Positions 25,941-35,128 are shown, counted from the first letter of the stretch. The stretch: DNA of 64,000 nucleotides from Saccharopolyspora phatthalungensis (GCF_014203395.1 NZ_JACHIW010000001.1:5005501-5069500), one strand, 5' to 3'. The notes: generated by a model from the letters alone, not told the origin. A program made the numbers and translations.

Positions 25941-26825
25941 GTGACCACAGTGGGTTTTTTGGGCCTCGGGCGGATGGGTGCGCCGATGGCGGCGCGGCTC
26001 GTTGCCGCGGGACTGGATGTTGCCGTATGGAACCGCACGGCCGGTAAGGCTGAGGCGTTCGCCGCTGATCATGGTACTCGGATCGCGGCCACCCCCGCGA
26101 AGGCGGCCGAAAACGCCGACTTCGTCATCTCGATGCTCGCCGACGACGCGGTCGTCGAAACCGTACACACGGGACCAGATGGCGTGTTCGCCGCCGCGGA
26201 TGAGGGCACCGTGGTCATCGGTATGAGCACGGTTTCGCCGGTGACCACACGAAAACTGGCGGAGGCGGCCGTTGCGCGCGGGCTTCGGTTCGTTGACGCA
26301 CCGGTGTCCGGAAGCACGGCTGCTGCCGAATCCGGAACGCTCACGATCCTGTGCGCGGGGGAGCAGGCCGACGTGGCGGCCGCGGAACAGGTGTTGTCCC
26401 CGCTCGGGAAGAAGATCGTGCACCTCGGCTCAAATGGGGCCGGTGCGGCGATGAAGCTGGCCGTCAACACCGTGGTGCACGGGCTGAACAACGCGGTCTC
26501 CGAGGCGCTCGTGCTCGCGGAACGGGCGGGCATCGATCGGACGGCCGCGTACGGGGTCTTCCTGGAGAGTGCCATCGCCGCGCCATTCGTCGCCTACCGC
26601 CAAGCCGCCTTCGAGCGGCCGGCGGAGACTCCGGTGGCGTTCCTGCTCGATCTCGCGATCAAGGATCTACGGCTGGCGTTGGAGCTGGCGGAGGATGTCG
26701 GGGCCGAACTTCCGCAAGCGGAGAAGAACGTGGCCATCTTCCGCGAAGCTTCGCGCGCCGGTTATGGCGAGCACGACGAGTCAGCGGTTGCGCAGTTCCT
26801 GCGCGCAGAAGGAGGCGTCGCGTGA
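25941..26825 (+). CDS. 3-hydroxyisobutyrate dehydrogenase-family oxidoreductase
   Basis: 294 residues. It has an N-terminal NAD(P) site (VGFLGLGRMGAPMAARL), the substrate loop DAPVSGSTAAAESGTL, and catalytic Lys in GAAMKLAVNTVVHG. Beta-hydroxyacid dehydrogenases of this group include 3-hydroxyisobutyrate, tartronate-semialdehyde and gamma-hydroxybutyrate reductases. GTG 25941 has AAGGAG five bases upstream. The stop overlaps the following M24 start (GTGA). The aldehyde dehydrogenase two genes downstream may use its product. Confidence 0.87.
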   Translation: MTTVGFLGLGRMGAPMAARLVAAGLDVAVWNRTAGKAEAFAADHGTRIAATPAKAAENADFVISMLADDAVVETVHTGPDGVFAAADEGTVVIGMSTVSPVTTRKLAEAAVARGLRFVDAPVSGSTAAAESGTLTILCAGEQADVAAAEQVLSPLGKKIVHLGSNGAGAAMKLAVNTVVHGLNNAVSEALVLAERAGIDRTAAYGVFLESAIAAPFVAYRQAAFERPAETPVAFLLDLAIKDLRLALELAEDVGAELPQAEKNVAIFREASRAGYGEHDESAVAQFLRAEGGVA

Positions 26826-28069
26826 CCAACGTACGACCGATTGCCGCCCCGGGGCACAGCGCCGTCGATTACGAGGAGCGAGTGGACTTCGCCCGGTTGC
26901 GGAATTACCGGCTGAACAGGGCGAAGGCAGCGCTGGAAGCCAGCGGCTGCGGCGCGTTCCTGCTGTTCGACTTCTACAACATCCGGTACACGACGCAGAC
27001 CTGGATCGGTGGCGCACTGGGCGACAAGATGACCCGGTATGCACTGCTCACCCGGGATGCGGCAGAGCCGTGGCTGTGGGACTTCGGGTCGGCTGTCCGG
27101 CATCATCAACTCTATTCGAACTGGCTTCCGGACGAGAACTGCCGACCGGGCATGCTCGGTATGAGGGGCGCCGTTGCGCCGAGCGCGGGCCTGATGGAAA
27201 CGGCTGTGCGAGAGATCAAGGGGCTGCTTGAGGAAGCGGGCCTCGCCAACGAGCCCATCGGGGTCGACATCGTCGAGCCGCCCTTCCTATTCGAGATGGA
27301 GAAGCAGGGGCTGCATGTGGTCGACGCGCAGCAGTTCATGCTCGACGCCCGGGAGATCAAGTCTTCCGACGAGATCATGCTGCTCGCCCAGGCGGCGGCC
27401 ATGGTGGACGGGGTCTACCAGGACATCGTCGACGTCCTCAAGCCTGGGATCCGGGAGAACGACATCGTCGCTCTGGCCAGCAAGCGGCTCTACGAGCTCG
27501 GTTCCGACCAGGTTGAGGCCATCAACGCGATCTCCGGCGAACGGTGCAACCCGCATCCGCACAACTTTACGGATCGACTAATCCGGCCCGGCGACCAAGC
27601 GTTCTTCGACATCATCCATTCCTACAACGGATACCGGACCTGCTACTACCGCACGTTCAACGTCGGCAGCGCCACGTCACCGCAGCACGACGCGTACGCC
27701 AAGGCACGCGAGTGGATGGACGCGGCGATCGAGATGATCAAGCCGGGCGTCGGTACCGACGAGGTCGCCGCCGTATGGCCGGAGGCCACGGAGTTCGGCT
27801 TCGACAACGAGCTGGCCGCGTTCGGGCTTCAGTTCGGGCATGGCCTGGGGCTGGGTCTTCATGAGCGTCCGATCATCTCGAGGCTTAACAGCATGAACGA
27901 GCCCGTTGAGCTCAAGGAGGGCATGGTGTTCGCGCTGGAGACGTATTGTCCGGCCTCGGACGGCGTTTCCGCGGCGCGAATCGAGGAGGAGGTCGTCGTG
28001 ACAGCCGACGGCGCCCAGATCCTCACTCTCTTCCCTGCCCAGAATCTCTTTGTGGCCAACGAATACTGA
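26822..28069 (+). CDS. M24-family ('pita-bread') enzyme, second paralogue
   Basis: 415 residues, clearly related to the gene at 21719 (RPGD.AFFDI.HSYNGYRTCYYRTF in both). Metal ligands Asp, His (GHGLGLGLHERP), Glu (FALETYC) and Glu (RIEEEVVV) are present. The second Asp is again Cys. The N-terminal domain reads GAFLLFDFYNIRYTT. The two copies have diverged considerably elsewhere, so they probably act on related but different compounds. GTG 26822 is coupled to the upstream dehydrogenase. Confidence 0.85.
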   Translation: MTNVRPIAAPGHSAVDYEERVDFARLRNYRLNRAKAALEASGCGAFLLFDFYNIRYTTQTWIGGALGDKMTRYALLTRDAAEPWLWDFGSAVRHHQLYSNWLPDENCRPGMLGMRGAVAPSAGLMETAVREIKGLLEEAGLANEPIGVDIVEPPFLFEMEKQGLHVVDAQQFMLDAREIKSSDEIMLLAQAAAMVDGVYQDIVDVLKPGIRENDIVALASKRLYELGSDQVEAINAISGERCNPHPHNFTDRLIRPGDQAFFDIIHSYNGYRTCYYRTFNVGSATSPQHDAYAKAREWMDAAIEMIKPGVGTDEVAAVWPEATEFGFDNELAAFGLQFGHGLGLGLHERPIISRLNSMNEPVELKEGMVFALETYCPASDGVSAARIEEEVVVTADGAQILTLFPAQNLFVANEY

Positions 28070-28086
28070 CCCCCTCGCAGAAAGTC

Positions 28087-29556
28087 ATGTGCACTATGGA
28101 TGTTCTCGCTGACATTGAGCGGGCCATCGGCCCGATCCCGAAGGCACCGATCATCGGCGGTGAGGTCGTTGCCGGTGCGGAGGTGATATCGGTCGTCGAT
28201 CCCGCTACGGAGAAGACCATCACCGAGATCGGTGCCGGTGACGTGGCCACGGGGGTACGGGCGGTCGATGCGGCAGCCGACGCCCTGCGCGCGTGGACGG
28301 AGACGAGCCCGCGTCGGCGCAGCGATGTGCTGCGGCGGACCTACGACCTCATGCATGAACGCGCGGAGGCCCTGGCGCAGTTGATCGTCCTGGAGAACGG
28401 AAAGTCCCTGACCGACGCTCGGGCGGAGGTGAGCTACGCTGCGGAGTTCTTCCGCTGGTACTCCGAGGAGGCCGTCCGTCTCTCGGGCACGGTTGCGACC
28501 GCGCCGTCGGGCACCAACAACATCTTGGTGCTCCGGCAGCCGATCGGGGTCAGCCTGCTGATCACACCCTGGAACTTCCCTGCGGCGATGGCCACCCGCA
28601 AGATCGGTCCGGCACTTGCCGCCGGGTGTTCTGTCGTGCTCAAACCCGCCTCGGAGACCCCGCTCACCGCGCTGGCGATCGCGGGGATTCTGACCGAGGC
28701 GGGAGTGCCCGATGGCGTCGTCAACGTCGTGCCCTCACGGCAATCGGGCCCGCTGGCGTCGCACTTGCTGGACGATGATCGCGTTCGTAAGGTCTCGTTC
28801 ACCGGCTCGACCGAAGTGGGCAGGACCCTGCTCGGCCATGCCTCGCGATCCATCGTCAGCGCCTCGATGGAACTGGGCGGCAACGCCCCGTTCGTCGTGC
28901 TGGCCGATGCCGACCTTGATCTCGCTGTCAGTGGTGCCATGGTGGCCAAGCTGCGCAACGGGGGATCGGCATGTACAGCGGCCAACCGTTTTCTCGTGCA
29001 CGAGTCGGTGGCGGGAGAGTTCGCTTCGCGGTTTGCCGCGGCGATGGCGGGGCTCACCGTGGGGCCCGGCCTCGATCCTGGCACTGACATCGGGCCGCTG
29101 GTCAACGTCAAGACGCGGGACAAGGTCGCAGGCCTGGTGCAGACGGCGTTGGACGACGGAGCGACACCGGTGGTGGGAGCGGAGGTGCCGGATCGACCCG
29201 GCTACTACTACGCGCCGACGGTGCTCGGCGACGTTGCGCAGGACTCCGCGATCCTCGGCCAGGAGATCTTCGGCCCGGTAGCCCCGGTCGTGCCGTTCGC
29301 TGATCTGGACGAAGCGATCGCTCTTGCCAACGCGACGGAATTCGGCCTGGTGTCCTATGTGTACACCGGCGACCTCGCGCGGGGGCTGGCCGTAAGCGAA
29401 CGCCTAGACAGCGGAATGGTGGGTCTCAACCGCCCCGTGGTGTCCGACCCCGCCGCGCCTTTCGGCGGTACCAAACAGTCTGGTCTGGGACGTGAAGGCG
29501 GGCACGAGGGAATGCTCGAGTTCACGGAGAGCAAGTACATCGCACTCGACTGGTAG
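28087..29556 (+). CDS. NAD(P)-dependent aldehyde dehydrogenase (succinate-semialdehyde type)
   Basis: About 489 residues. The family motifs are complete: TPWNFPAAMATRK, SFTGSTEVGR, catalytic Glu in MELGGNAPF and catalytic Cys in GGSACTAANRF, then EIFGPVAPV and PFGGTKQSGLGREGG. The sequence is closest in style to succinate-semialdehyde dehydrogenases. The start is uncertain: ATG 28087 or 28096, both with a weak AGAAAG upstream. It lies 17 bases after the M24 gene in the same operon. Confidence 0.88.
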   Translation: MCTMDVLADIERAIGPIPKAPIIGGEVVAGAEVISVVDPATEKTITEIGAGDVATGVRAVDAAADALRAWTETSPRRRSDVLRRTYDLMHERAEALAQLIVLENGKSLTDARAEVSYAAEFFRWYSEEAVRLSGTVATAPSGTNNILVLRQPIGVSLLITPWNFPAAMATRKIGPALAAGCSVVLKPASETPLTALAIAGILTEAGVPDGVVNVVPSRQSGPLASHLLDDDRVRKVSFTGSTEVGRTLLGHASRSIVSASMELGGNAPFVVLADADLDLAVSGAMVAKLRNGGSACTAANRFLVHESVAGEFASRFAAAMAGLTVGPGLDPGTDIGPLVNVKTRDKVAGLVQTALDDGATPVVGAEVPDRPGYYYAPTVLGDVAQDSAILGQEIFGPVAPVVPFADLDEAIALANATEFGLVSYVYTGDLARGLAVSERLDSGMVGLNRPVVSDPAAPFGGTKQSGLGREGGHEGMLEFTESKYIALDW

Positions 29557-29571
29557 GAACAGGAGCTTGCT

Positions 29572-30594
29572 GTGAGTATCAAGAAGATCGCCGTGCTCGG
29601 CACCGGTGCCAACGGTGCCGGAATCGGCGCTGACCTGGCGCGCGCGGGTGTGGACGTCACGTTCATCGAGCAATGGCCGGAGAACGTGGAGGCCATTCGC
29701 GCCGACGGGGTGCATGTCAAAACTCCATATGACGCCACCACTACGTCAGTGCGCGCCCTGCACCTGTGCGAGGTTGCGACGCTGCGCGAACAATTCGATC
29801 TCGTGTTTCTGCTCGTCAAGGCTTACGACACACGCTGGGCATGCGAGTTGATCAAGCCCTACGTCAAGTCCGACGGCATGGTCGTCGGACTGCAGAACGG
29901 CATGACCGTCGACGATGTCCTCGACGTGTTCGGCCCTGCCAGAACGCTCGGCGCCGTCATCGAGGTCTGCGCGGCGATGTACGTCCCCGGCCTCGTCGAG
30001 CGGCACACTCCGGCCTCGGAGTCGTGGTTCGCGCTCGGAGGCGTTACACCGGAGGCACACGAGCGCGCACCGGAGGTGGCCGAGATCCTGCGGCACGCCG
30101 GCGCGGTCGAGGTGGTTGACGACATCCGCTCAGCGAAGTGGATGAAGCTCGCCGTCAATGCCGGCGAACTGGTCCCGTCGGCCATCGTCAACCTTCCGTT
30201 GTTGCAAGCCGCAAAGCTACCTGGCATGCACGACTTCATGATCCGCGCCGGCAAGGAGGCGATCCGTGCCGCGATCGGTCTCGGCCACCAGGTGGTGCCG
30301 ATCTTCGGGATCGACGCGATTGATCCCGAAGATCCCGAGGGCTTTGTCGACGTGATGCTCGACGCCGTGTACCGGAAATGGTCGGGTCCCGAGACCAGGA
30401 CCACCGTGCTACAGGATTGGTTGAAGAATCGGCACTGCGAGGTCAACGAGGTGAACGGCCTCGTTGTGAGCGCGAACAAGACACTGGGCGGAACGTGCCC
30501 GGTCAACAGCCGTACGGTCGAGATCGCCCACCAAATCGAGCGTGGCGAACTCGAGGCGGGACCCGAGAATGCGGTGTTGTTGGTTGGGACCTGA
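29572..30594 (+). CDS. 2-dehydropantoate 2-reductase-like dehydrogenase, second paralogue
   Basis: 340 residues from GTG with AGGAG upstream. The NAD(P) motif is IAVLGTGANGAGIGADLARAG. Downstream PanE features are VGLQNGMTVDD, SAKWMKLAVNAGE and CPVNSRTVEIAHQIERGE. It matches the gene at 18553 along its length and shares the same insertion near residue 255. It is the last gene of the LacI-linked operon. The substrate is unknown but presumably the same class as that of its paralogue. Confidence 0.83.
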   Translation: MSIKKIAVLGTGANGAGIGADLARAGVDVTFIEQWPENVEAIRADGVHVKTPYDATTTSVRALHLCEVATLREQFDLVFLLVKAYDTRWACELIKPYVKSDGMVVGLQNGMTVDDVLDVFGPARTLGAVIEVCAAMYVPGLVERHTPASESWFALGGVTPEAHERAPEVAEILRHAGAVEVVDDIRSAKWMKLAVNAGELVPSAIVNLPLLQAAKLPGMHDFMIRAGKEAIRAAIGLGHQVVPIFGIDAIDPEDPEGFVDVMLDAVYRKWSGPETRTTVLQDWLKNRHCEVNEVNGLVVSANKTLGGTCPVNSRTVEIAHQIERGELEAGPENAVLLVGT

Positions 30595-31130
30595 GCGAGT
30601 GTTTCCCGAGTGGTTTGCGTGGCGGTGCGGGTAGCGGCCCCCTGCGGGAGTTACCGTCGCCGCCTGGTCTCCGGGATCCCCGACTTATGTATGCCCAATA
30701 CACGGCACTGGGGCTGTCCTCGCCAGGCGACGTCTGAGCCGTTTGGGACCCTGTTGGGGCGGCGGTGCAGGCTGAGTCCCACACCGCAAGCGGCTTACGC
30801 CGCTTATAAAACAGATCGTAGGCGGGACGGATCGGTCGGGGTGAGTGGTAGCGGCTCGCCCCGACCCGTATCCGCCACGGCCCCGTGTTGGAACGCTGGT
30901 CGGGGCGGCCAGCGAGATTGCCTAACCGGCGGTCGAACCGAACGACGGTGGCGCGGGGCCCCGCGTGCTTGACAGACGTGAGATTCCCTAGCCATCATGA
31001 TTCTGGCTTATGGCAAAGATTTGCGGCAAATATTTCCTGGCGTCGGATGCCGTTGCTGACAAAGTGGGCGGACGGTCCTTCCTTGGGTGAGATCCCCGGA
31101 CTCCAGGTACTCAATGAGGAGGAATTGCCG
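30595..31130. other. Intergenic region with two hairpins and a promoter
   Basis: No gene is supported. AAGCGGC-TTAC-GCCGCTT (30788-30805, perfect) and GGTCGGGGTGAG paired with CTCGCCCCGACC (30834-30866, 11 of 12) are likely factor-independent-like terminators of the preceding operon, though without a T-run. TTGACA at 30969-30974 begins the promoter of the amidohydrolase. The rest shows nothing I can name. Confidence 0.5.
31019..31031. promoter_or_regulatory. LacI-type operator ATTTGCGGCAAAT
   Basis: A perfect 6+1+6 palindrome about 100 bases before the amidohydrolase start and downstream of TTGACA at 30969. The 11-bp core TTTGCGGCAAA recurs in the divergent promoter at 33895-33905, next to a LacI gene. 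This strongly suggests one regulator for both. Confidence 0.65.
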
Positions 31131-32546
31131 ATGAGTGTTGAGCGCACCCTGATTACCGGTGGAACCGTGCTCACCGTGGATCCCGAATACGGTCGGCTCG
31201 ACAAGGGTGACGTCCTGGTCGAAAACGGGAAGATCGCCGCGATCGCCCCGCGCCTGGATGTGGTGGAAGCCGAAGTCATCGACGCGACGGACATGATAGT
31301 CCTGCCAGGATTCGTCGACACGCACCGCCACACGTGGCAGGCGCCGGTCCGCAATATCGGTTCCGACTGGACATTGGGCCAGTACCTGGCCGGCATCCAT
31401 TTCGGTTTCAGCAAGCTGTTTCGTCCGCATGATACGTACGTGGGTAATCTGCTGGGCGTGGCGGAGGCGCTTGACTCCGGGATCACGACGCTTCTGGACT
31501 GGTCGCACAACCTCGAAACGCCGGACCATGCGGATTCGGCCGTGCAGGCGTTGCTGGATTCCGGTTCGCGTGCGGTATTCGCGCACGGCGGGGGAGCATC
31601 AATGTGGCACGTGCCCAGTGCAATTCCGCATGATCGCGACGTGTTCCGGCTGCGTGACCGCTACTTCTCGTCCGATGATCAGCTTGTCACGATGGCGTTC
31701 GCGGCCCGTGGCCCGCAATTCACGACGCCGGAAATCGCGATCGAGGACTGGCAGCTTGCTCGTGAGCTCGGCGTTCGGATCACGGTGCATGTCGGCGACG
31801 GGGAATGGGGAAAGAGCCGCCCGGTCGCCTGGATGCGCGAACATGGGCTACTGGGGCCCGAGGTCACCTACGTGCATTGCAACACGATCGGCGATGACGA
31901 ACTGAAGATGATCGCGGACACTGGCGGGTCTGCTTCGGTGTCGGCCGATATCGAGACGCAGATGGGGCACGGGTGGCCGGCGACCGGGCGGCTGCTCGAT
32001 GTGGGAATCCGGCCTGGCCTTTCTATTGACGTGTGCACGTCGAACGCGGGCAACATGTTCAACGCCATGCGATCAACGCTCGCCGTGCAGCGCGCTTTGG
32101 ACAACGCCGCTGAGGAGCGCCCAGGACAGCAAGACCGAATTCGCCTCACGTGTAGGGACGTTCTGGAGTTCGCGACGATCGAGGGCGCTCGGGCCAACGG
32201 GCTCGACAGGGTGACCGGAAGCTTGACTCCCGGCAAGGACGCGGACATCGTGTTGCTCCGCGCCGACGCGCTGACGATGACGCCGCTCAACAACCCCGCG
32301 GCTGCTGTCGTCTACAACGGCCATCCCGGCCTCGTGGACTCGGTCATGGTGCGTGGGCGATTCGTGAAGCGGGACGGCAAGCTTACTGAGCTTGACGTCA
32401 ACCGCATCCGGGCGATGGCGATCGAGACGAGGGACTACCTCGTGGAGCAGGCGAAGACGGATCCGTACATCGCGGAATGCGCGCTCGGCGGGGGATGGAT
32501 TCCCGGATCGGTTCAACCGCCGCGAGCGGCGGCGATCGTGGACTAG
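31131..32546 (+). CDS. Metal-dependent amidohydrolase, second paralogue
   Basis: 471 residues. It has Zn-site HRH in FVDTHRHTWQAP (about 64), His in VTYVHCNTI, Asp in LSIDVCTSNAGN, and the usual tail VTGSLTPGKDADIVLL. It is of the same family as the gene at 20260 and shares its whole architecture. Near residue 220 (ITVHVGDGEWG) the expected metal His is present. ATG 31131 follows GAGGAGGAA, a strong ribosome site. It is transcribed alone and controlled from the ATTTGCGGCAAAT operator. Confidence 0.87.
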   Translation: MSVERTLITGGTVLTVDPEYGRLDKGDVLVENGKIAAIAPRLDVVEAEVIDATDMIVLPGFVDTHRHTWQAPVRNIGSDWTLGQYLAGIHFGFSKLFRPHDTYVGNLLGVAEALDSGITTLLDWSHNLETPDHADSAVQALLDSGSRAVFAHGGGASMWHVPSAIPHDRDVFRLRDRYFSSDDQLVTMAFAARGPQFTTPEIAIEDWQLARELGVRITVHVGDGEWGKSRPVAWMREHGLLGPEVTYVHCNTIGDDELKMIADTGGSASVSADIETQMGHGWPATGRLLDVGIRPGLSIDVCTSNAGNMFNAMRSTLAVQRALDNAAEERPGQQDRIRLTCRDVLEFATIEGARANGLDRVTGSLTPGKDADIVLLRADALTMTPLNNPAAAVVYNGHPGLVDSVMVRGRFVKRDGKLTELDVNRIRAMAIETRDYLVEQAKTDPYIAECALGGGWIPGSVQPPRAAAIVD

Positions 32547-32591
32547 GGCATCGGCTATGAACCCTGATCGGGACATCTGTAGTGGGTGATG

Positions 32592-32651
32592 GGCGATTTC
32601 GCGCGAAATCGCCGCTGGCTCCGCAGCCAGACCGAACATCTCGCGCGAGAT
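32592..32651. terminator. Cluster of three palindromes between convergent genes
   Basis: A perfect loopless 22-bp palindrome (GGCGATTTCGC and its complement, 32592-32613), a hairpin CTGGCT-CCGC-AGCCAG (32615-32630) and ATCTCGCGCGAGAT (32638-32651). They lie between the convergent amidohydrolase and LacI genes and probably end both transcripts. The first and third resemble each other (CGCGCG cores flanked by ATCGCC). Confidence 0.55.
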
Positions 32652-32714
32652 CGCCAACCCTGCTGCCTGCGGTCATCAAGGAGTCGAAACGAGGGCGTTC
32701 ATCAAAGGTCGAAT

Positions 32715-33752
32715 CTATGTTGTCGTCGGTGCGGGCCCGCTGCTATCGCGAACGATCAGCTCGGCGGGCATTGTCACCGACCGTGGCCGACGTGCCGGGT
32801 TGTCCATCTGCGAGATGAGTAGTTCGGCTGCGGTGGTGCCAATATCGAAGCTGGGCAACCGGACCGTGGTGAGTGGCGGGGCGAAGGCATCGGCGAACGG
32901 CATGTCGTTGTAGCCGACGACTGACACCTCGTCCGGGCAGCGGCGACCAGCCTCTCTGAGCGCGGAAAGTACGCCGATCGCCATCACGTCGTTATGCGCG
33001 AAGACGGCGGTGAACGGGGGAACCCGCTCGCTGAGGAGCGTCGCTGTGGCCGAATGCGCTTCGGAACTTGTCGGCTCTGATACTGGATCGCTCGTGTGCA
33101 CGACGAGTCCGCGTTCGGCGCAACGCGATTCGAAGCTGCCGCGCCTGTCGGCGAAGGATCGTACGTCCTGGGGCCCGACGATCTGGGCGACGTTGCGGTG
33201 ACCGAGGTCGGCCAGATGGTCGGCGACCAGCTCGGCTCCGCGCACGTCGTCGGTGCGGACTCCCGGGATCGCCGAACGACTGAGTGCCTGGACGGCGAGC
33301 ACTACCGGGATCTGGGCGGCCCATCGCTTGATTTGATCGCGATCCCGTGGACGGACCGCCTCGATGATCAGGCCGTCGACTTTGCGGGACAAAAGTTGCT
33401 CGACCGCGGCGTAGGGAAGTTCGTGGTACGACCGTGACTCGGTGATAAGGCACATGTAGCCCGCTTGATCCAGGCGTGTTTCCACGCCCTTCAGCAATGG
33501 GGGCGTGTAGGGGTTTCCCAGGTCCGCGACCAGCAGTCCCACCGTCATGGTCCTGCCGCTGCGTAGGGACCGGGCCACCGTGTCGCGTACGTAGCCCAGC
33601 TCTTCGGCGACTTGCTGGATTCGGGCAGCTGTGGCCGCGGCGACCCCATGCTCGGAGTTCGGATCCAGCGCGCGGGAAGCCGTCGCAACGTGCACCCGCG
33701 CTGCCTCGGCCACCTGCACCAGCGTTACGCGACCATTCCGTCGTCTAGGCAA
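32715..33752 (-). CDS. LacI-family transcriptional regulator
   Basis: About 345 residues. The helix-turn-helix is VTLVQVAEAARVHVATASRALDP, and the sensor domain runs from VGLLVADLGNPYTPPLLKGVE to VVGYNDMPFADAFAPPL. An ATG at 33863 is possible. TTG 33752 is preferred because GAGGGAGAAG lies just upstream and it puts the DNA-binding motif near the N-terminus, as in the family. It is divergent from an ABC sugar-type transporter and probably represses it, and the amidohydrolase, through the TTTGCGGCAAA sites. Confidence 0.88.
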   Translation of the reverse strand: MPRRRNGRVTLVQVAEAARVHVATASRALDPNSEHGVAAATAARIQQVAEELGYVRDTVARSLRSGRTMTVGLLVADLGNPYTPPLLKGVETRLDQAGYMCLITESRSYHELPYAAVEQLLSRKVDGLIIEAVRPRDRDQIKRWAAQIPVVLAVQALSRSAIPGVRTDDVRGAELVADHLADLGHRNVAQIVGPQDVRSFADRRGSFESRCAERGLVVHTSDPVSEPTSSEAHSATATLLSERVPPFTAVFAHNDVMAIGVLSALREAGRRCPDEVSVVGYNDMPFADAFAPPLTTVRLPSFDIGTTAAELLISQMDNPARRPRSVTMPAELIVRDSSGPAPTTT

Positions 33753-33867
33753 CGGTGCTTCTCCCTCTCGAGTACTTGGCAATCGATTGACAGCGTAGCC
33801 GCTGCCGGGCCGCGCTGGTTCCGGTGGTCCGGGCGTGATCGCTCGGAAGTCGTTGCCGCGCAACCCC

Positions 33868-33907
33868 TTGACATGAGCGTACGCATGGCTATCGTTTGCG
33901 GCAAACG
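33868..33907 (+). promoter_or_regulatory. ABC-transporter promoter overlapped by LacI operator
   Basis: TTGACA (33868-33873) and TATCGT (33890-33895), 16 bp apart. The perfect palindrome CGTTTGC-G-GCAAACG (33893-33907) overlaps the -10 box, so a bound repressor would block RNA polymerase. It shares the core TTTGCGGCAAA with 31020-31030. Confidence 0.7.
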
Positions 33908-33949
33908 TTCGCCAAACGTGGCGATGCTACAGCAGAGAGGCTGTCAGCG

Positions 33950-35128
33950 ATGGCGATGACGACCCCGTATTCACGAGTCCGCCGACGTTCCCGGCGAGGG
34001 TTATCCGCTTTGACATTGGGCTTGGTCGCTCTTCTCGCGGCCGCCTGCGGCGGGACGGGAGGAGCCGGATCCGGCGCCGCGAGAGCGAACGTCTCGGCGG
34101 CGTCTGCGCATAAGGTGGGCGCGGCAGCCGACCTCCAGTCCATCGGGGCACTGTGCGGGAGCAAGCCCGTGACGGTCGGCTACGCGGATGGATCCGGCGG
34201 TAACTCGTGGCGTAAGACGGTGCGCGCCGAACTTGAGGCCGAAGCGGCCAAGTGCCCGAATATCAAGCCGGTCAAATACACCGACGGGAAGGGCGATACC
34301 CAGACCGCCATCTCCAACGTCAAGTCTCTGGTGGCGCAGGGCGTCGACATCATCCTGTCCTACCCAGACGCCGGCCCGACGATGAACGCGGCTTACCGGC
34401 AGGCCACCGAGGCCGGTGTGGTGGTCATTCCGTTCGCGGTGGGCACCGACTATGCGGGTACCCCCGGTACGGACTTCCTGCAAATTGTCACCGAGGATGT
34501 CGTCGCCAAGGGCCGGGTCAAGGGCGAATGGATGGTGAAGGCTCTCGGCGGGAAAGGCAACATCGTCTTCCTGGGCGGTACGCCCGGAAACCCGACGAGC
34601 AAGGCCGAGTTCGAGGGAGTCAAGCAGGGGATTGCCGGCTCGCAGGTCAAGCTACTCACCGACGCTCCCATCGACACGAACTGGGACCCTGCGCAGGCCC
34701 AGAAGGTGATGGCCGGCCTGCTGACGAAGTATCCCAACCAGATCGATGGCGTGGTCGCCGACTACGGCCTGGGGTCGGTCGGCGCGATCAGGGCCTACCA
34801 GCAGGCAGGCCAGCCGCTCGTGCCCTGGGCGGCAGAGGACGGTAACGACTTCGCGTGCACTTGGCAGAAGCTCGCGCCCAGCAACCCTCGGTTCCAGATT
34901 GCCACCGCGTCCGCCCGGACCTGGCTGATCCGCGTGGCGTTGCGCAAGGGGATCGCCCAGGTGCAGGGCATTCCGGACAACGAGCCGTCCATCGTCACCC
35001 TCCCGTTGTTCGAGGACTCGCTCGACCCGGCGAAGGCTCCTCAGTGCCAACCGGGCCTGCCTCCGGACGCGCTGCTGTCGGCGCAGCTGTCTCTTCCCGA
35101 GTTGCAGCAACTCCTGAACGCGAAATGA
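33950..35128 (+). CDS. ABC transporter substrate-binding lipoprotein (ribose type)
   Basis: 392 residues. A twin-Arg/Lys-rich leader and hydrophobic segment (GLSALTLGLVALLAAACGG) end in the lipobox LAAAC, so the mature protein is anchored by a lipid on Cys. The binding domain is of the RbsB type (VGYADGSGGNSWRKT, IILSYPDAGPT, VVADYGLGSVG). ATG 33950 places the leader correctly. It delivers ligand to the permeases encoded next. By context the ligand is the substrate of the amidohydrolase/M24 pathway rather than necessarily a sugar. Confidence 0.88.
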   Translation: MAMTTPYSRVRRRSRRGLSALTLGLVALLAAACGGTGGAGSGAARANVSAASAHKVGAAADLQSIGALCGSKPVTVGYADGSGGNSWRKTVRAELEAEAAKCPNIKPVKYTDGKGDTQTAISNVKSLVAQGVDIILSYPDAGPTMNAAYRQATEAGVVVIPFAVGTDYAGTPGTDFLQIVTEDVVAKGRVKGEWMVKALGGKGNIVFLGGTPGNPTSKAEFEGVKQGIAGSQVKLLTDAPIDTNWDPAQAQKVMAGLLTKYPNQIDGVVADYGLGSVGAIRAYQQAGQPLVPWAAEDGNDFACTWQKLAPSNPRFQIATASARTWLIRVALRKGIAQVQGIPDNEPSIVTLPLFEDSLDPAKAPQCQPGLPPDALLSAQLSLPELQQLLNAK

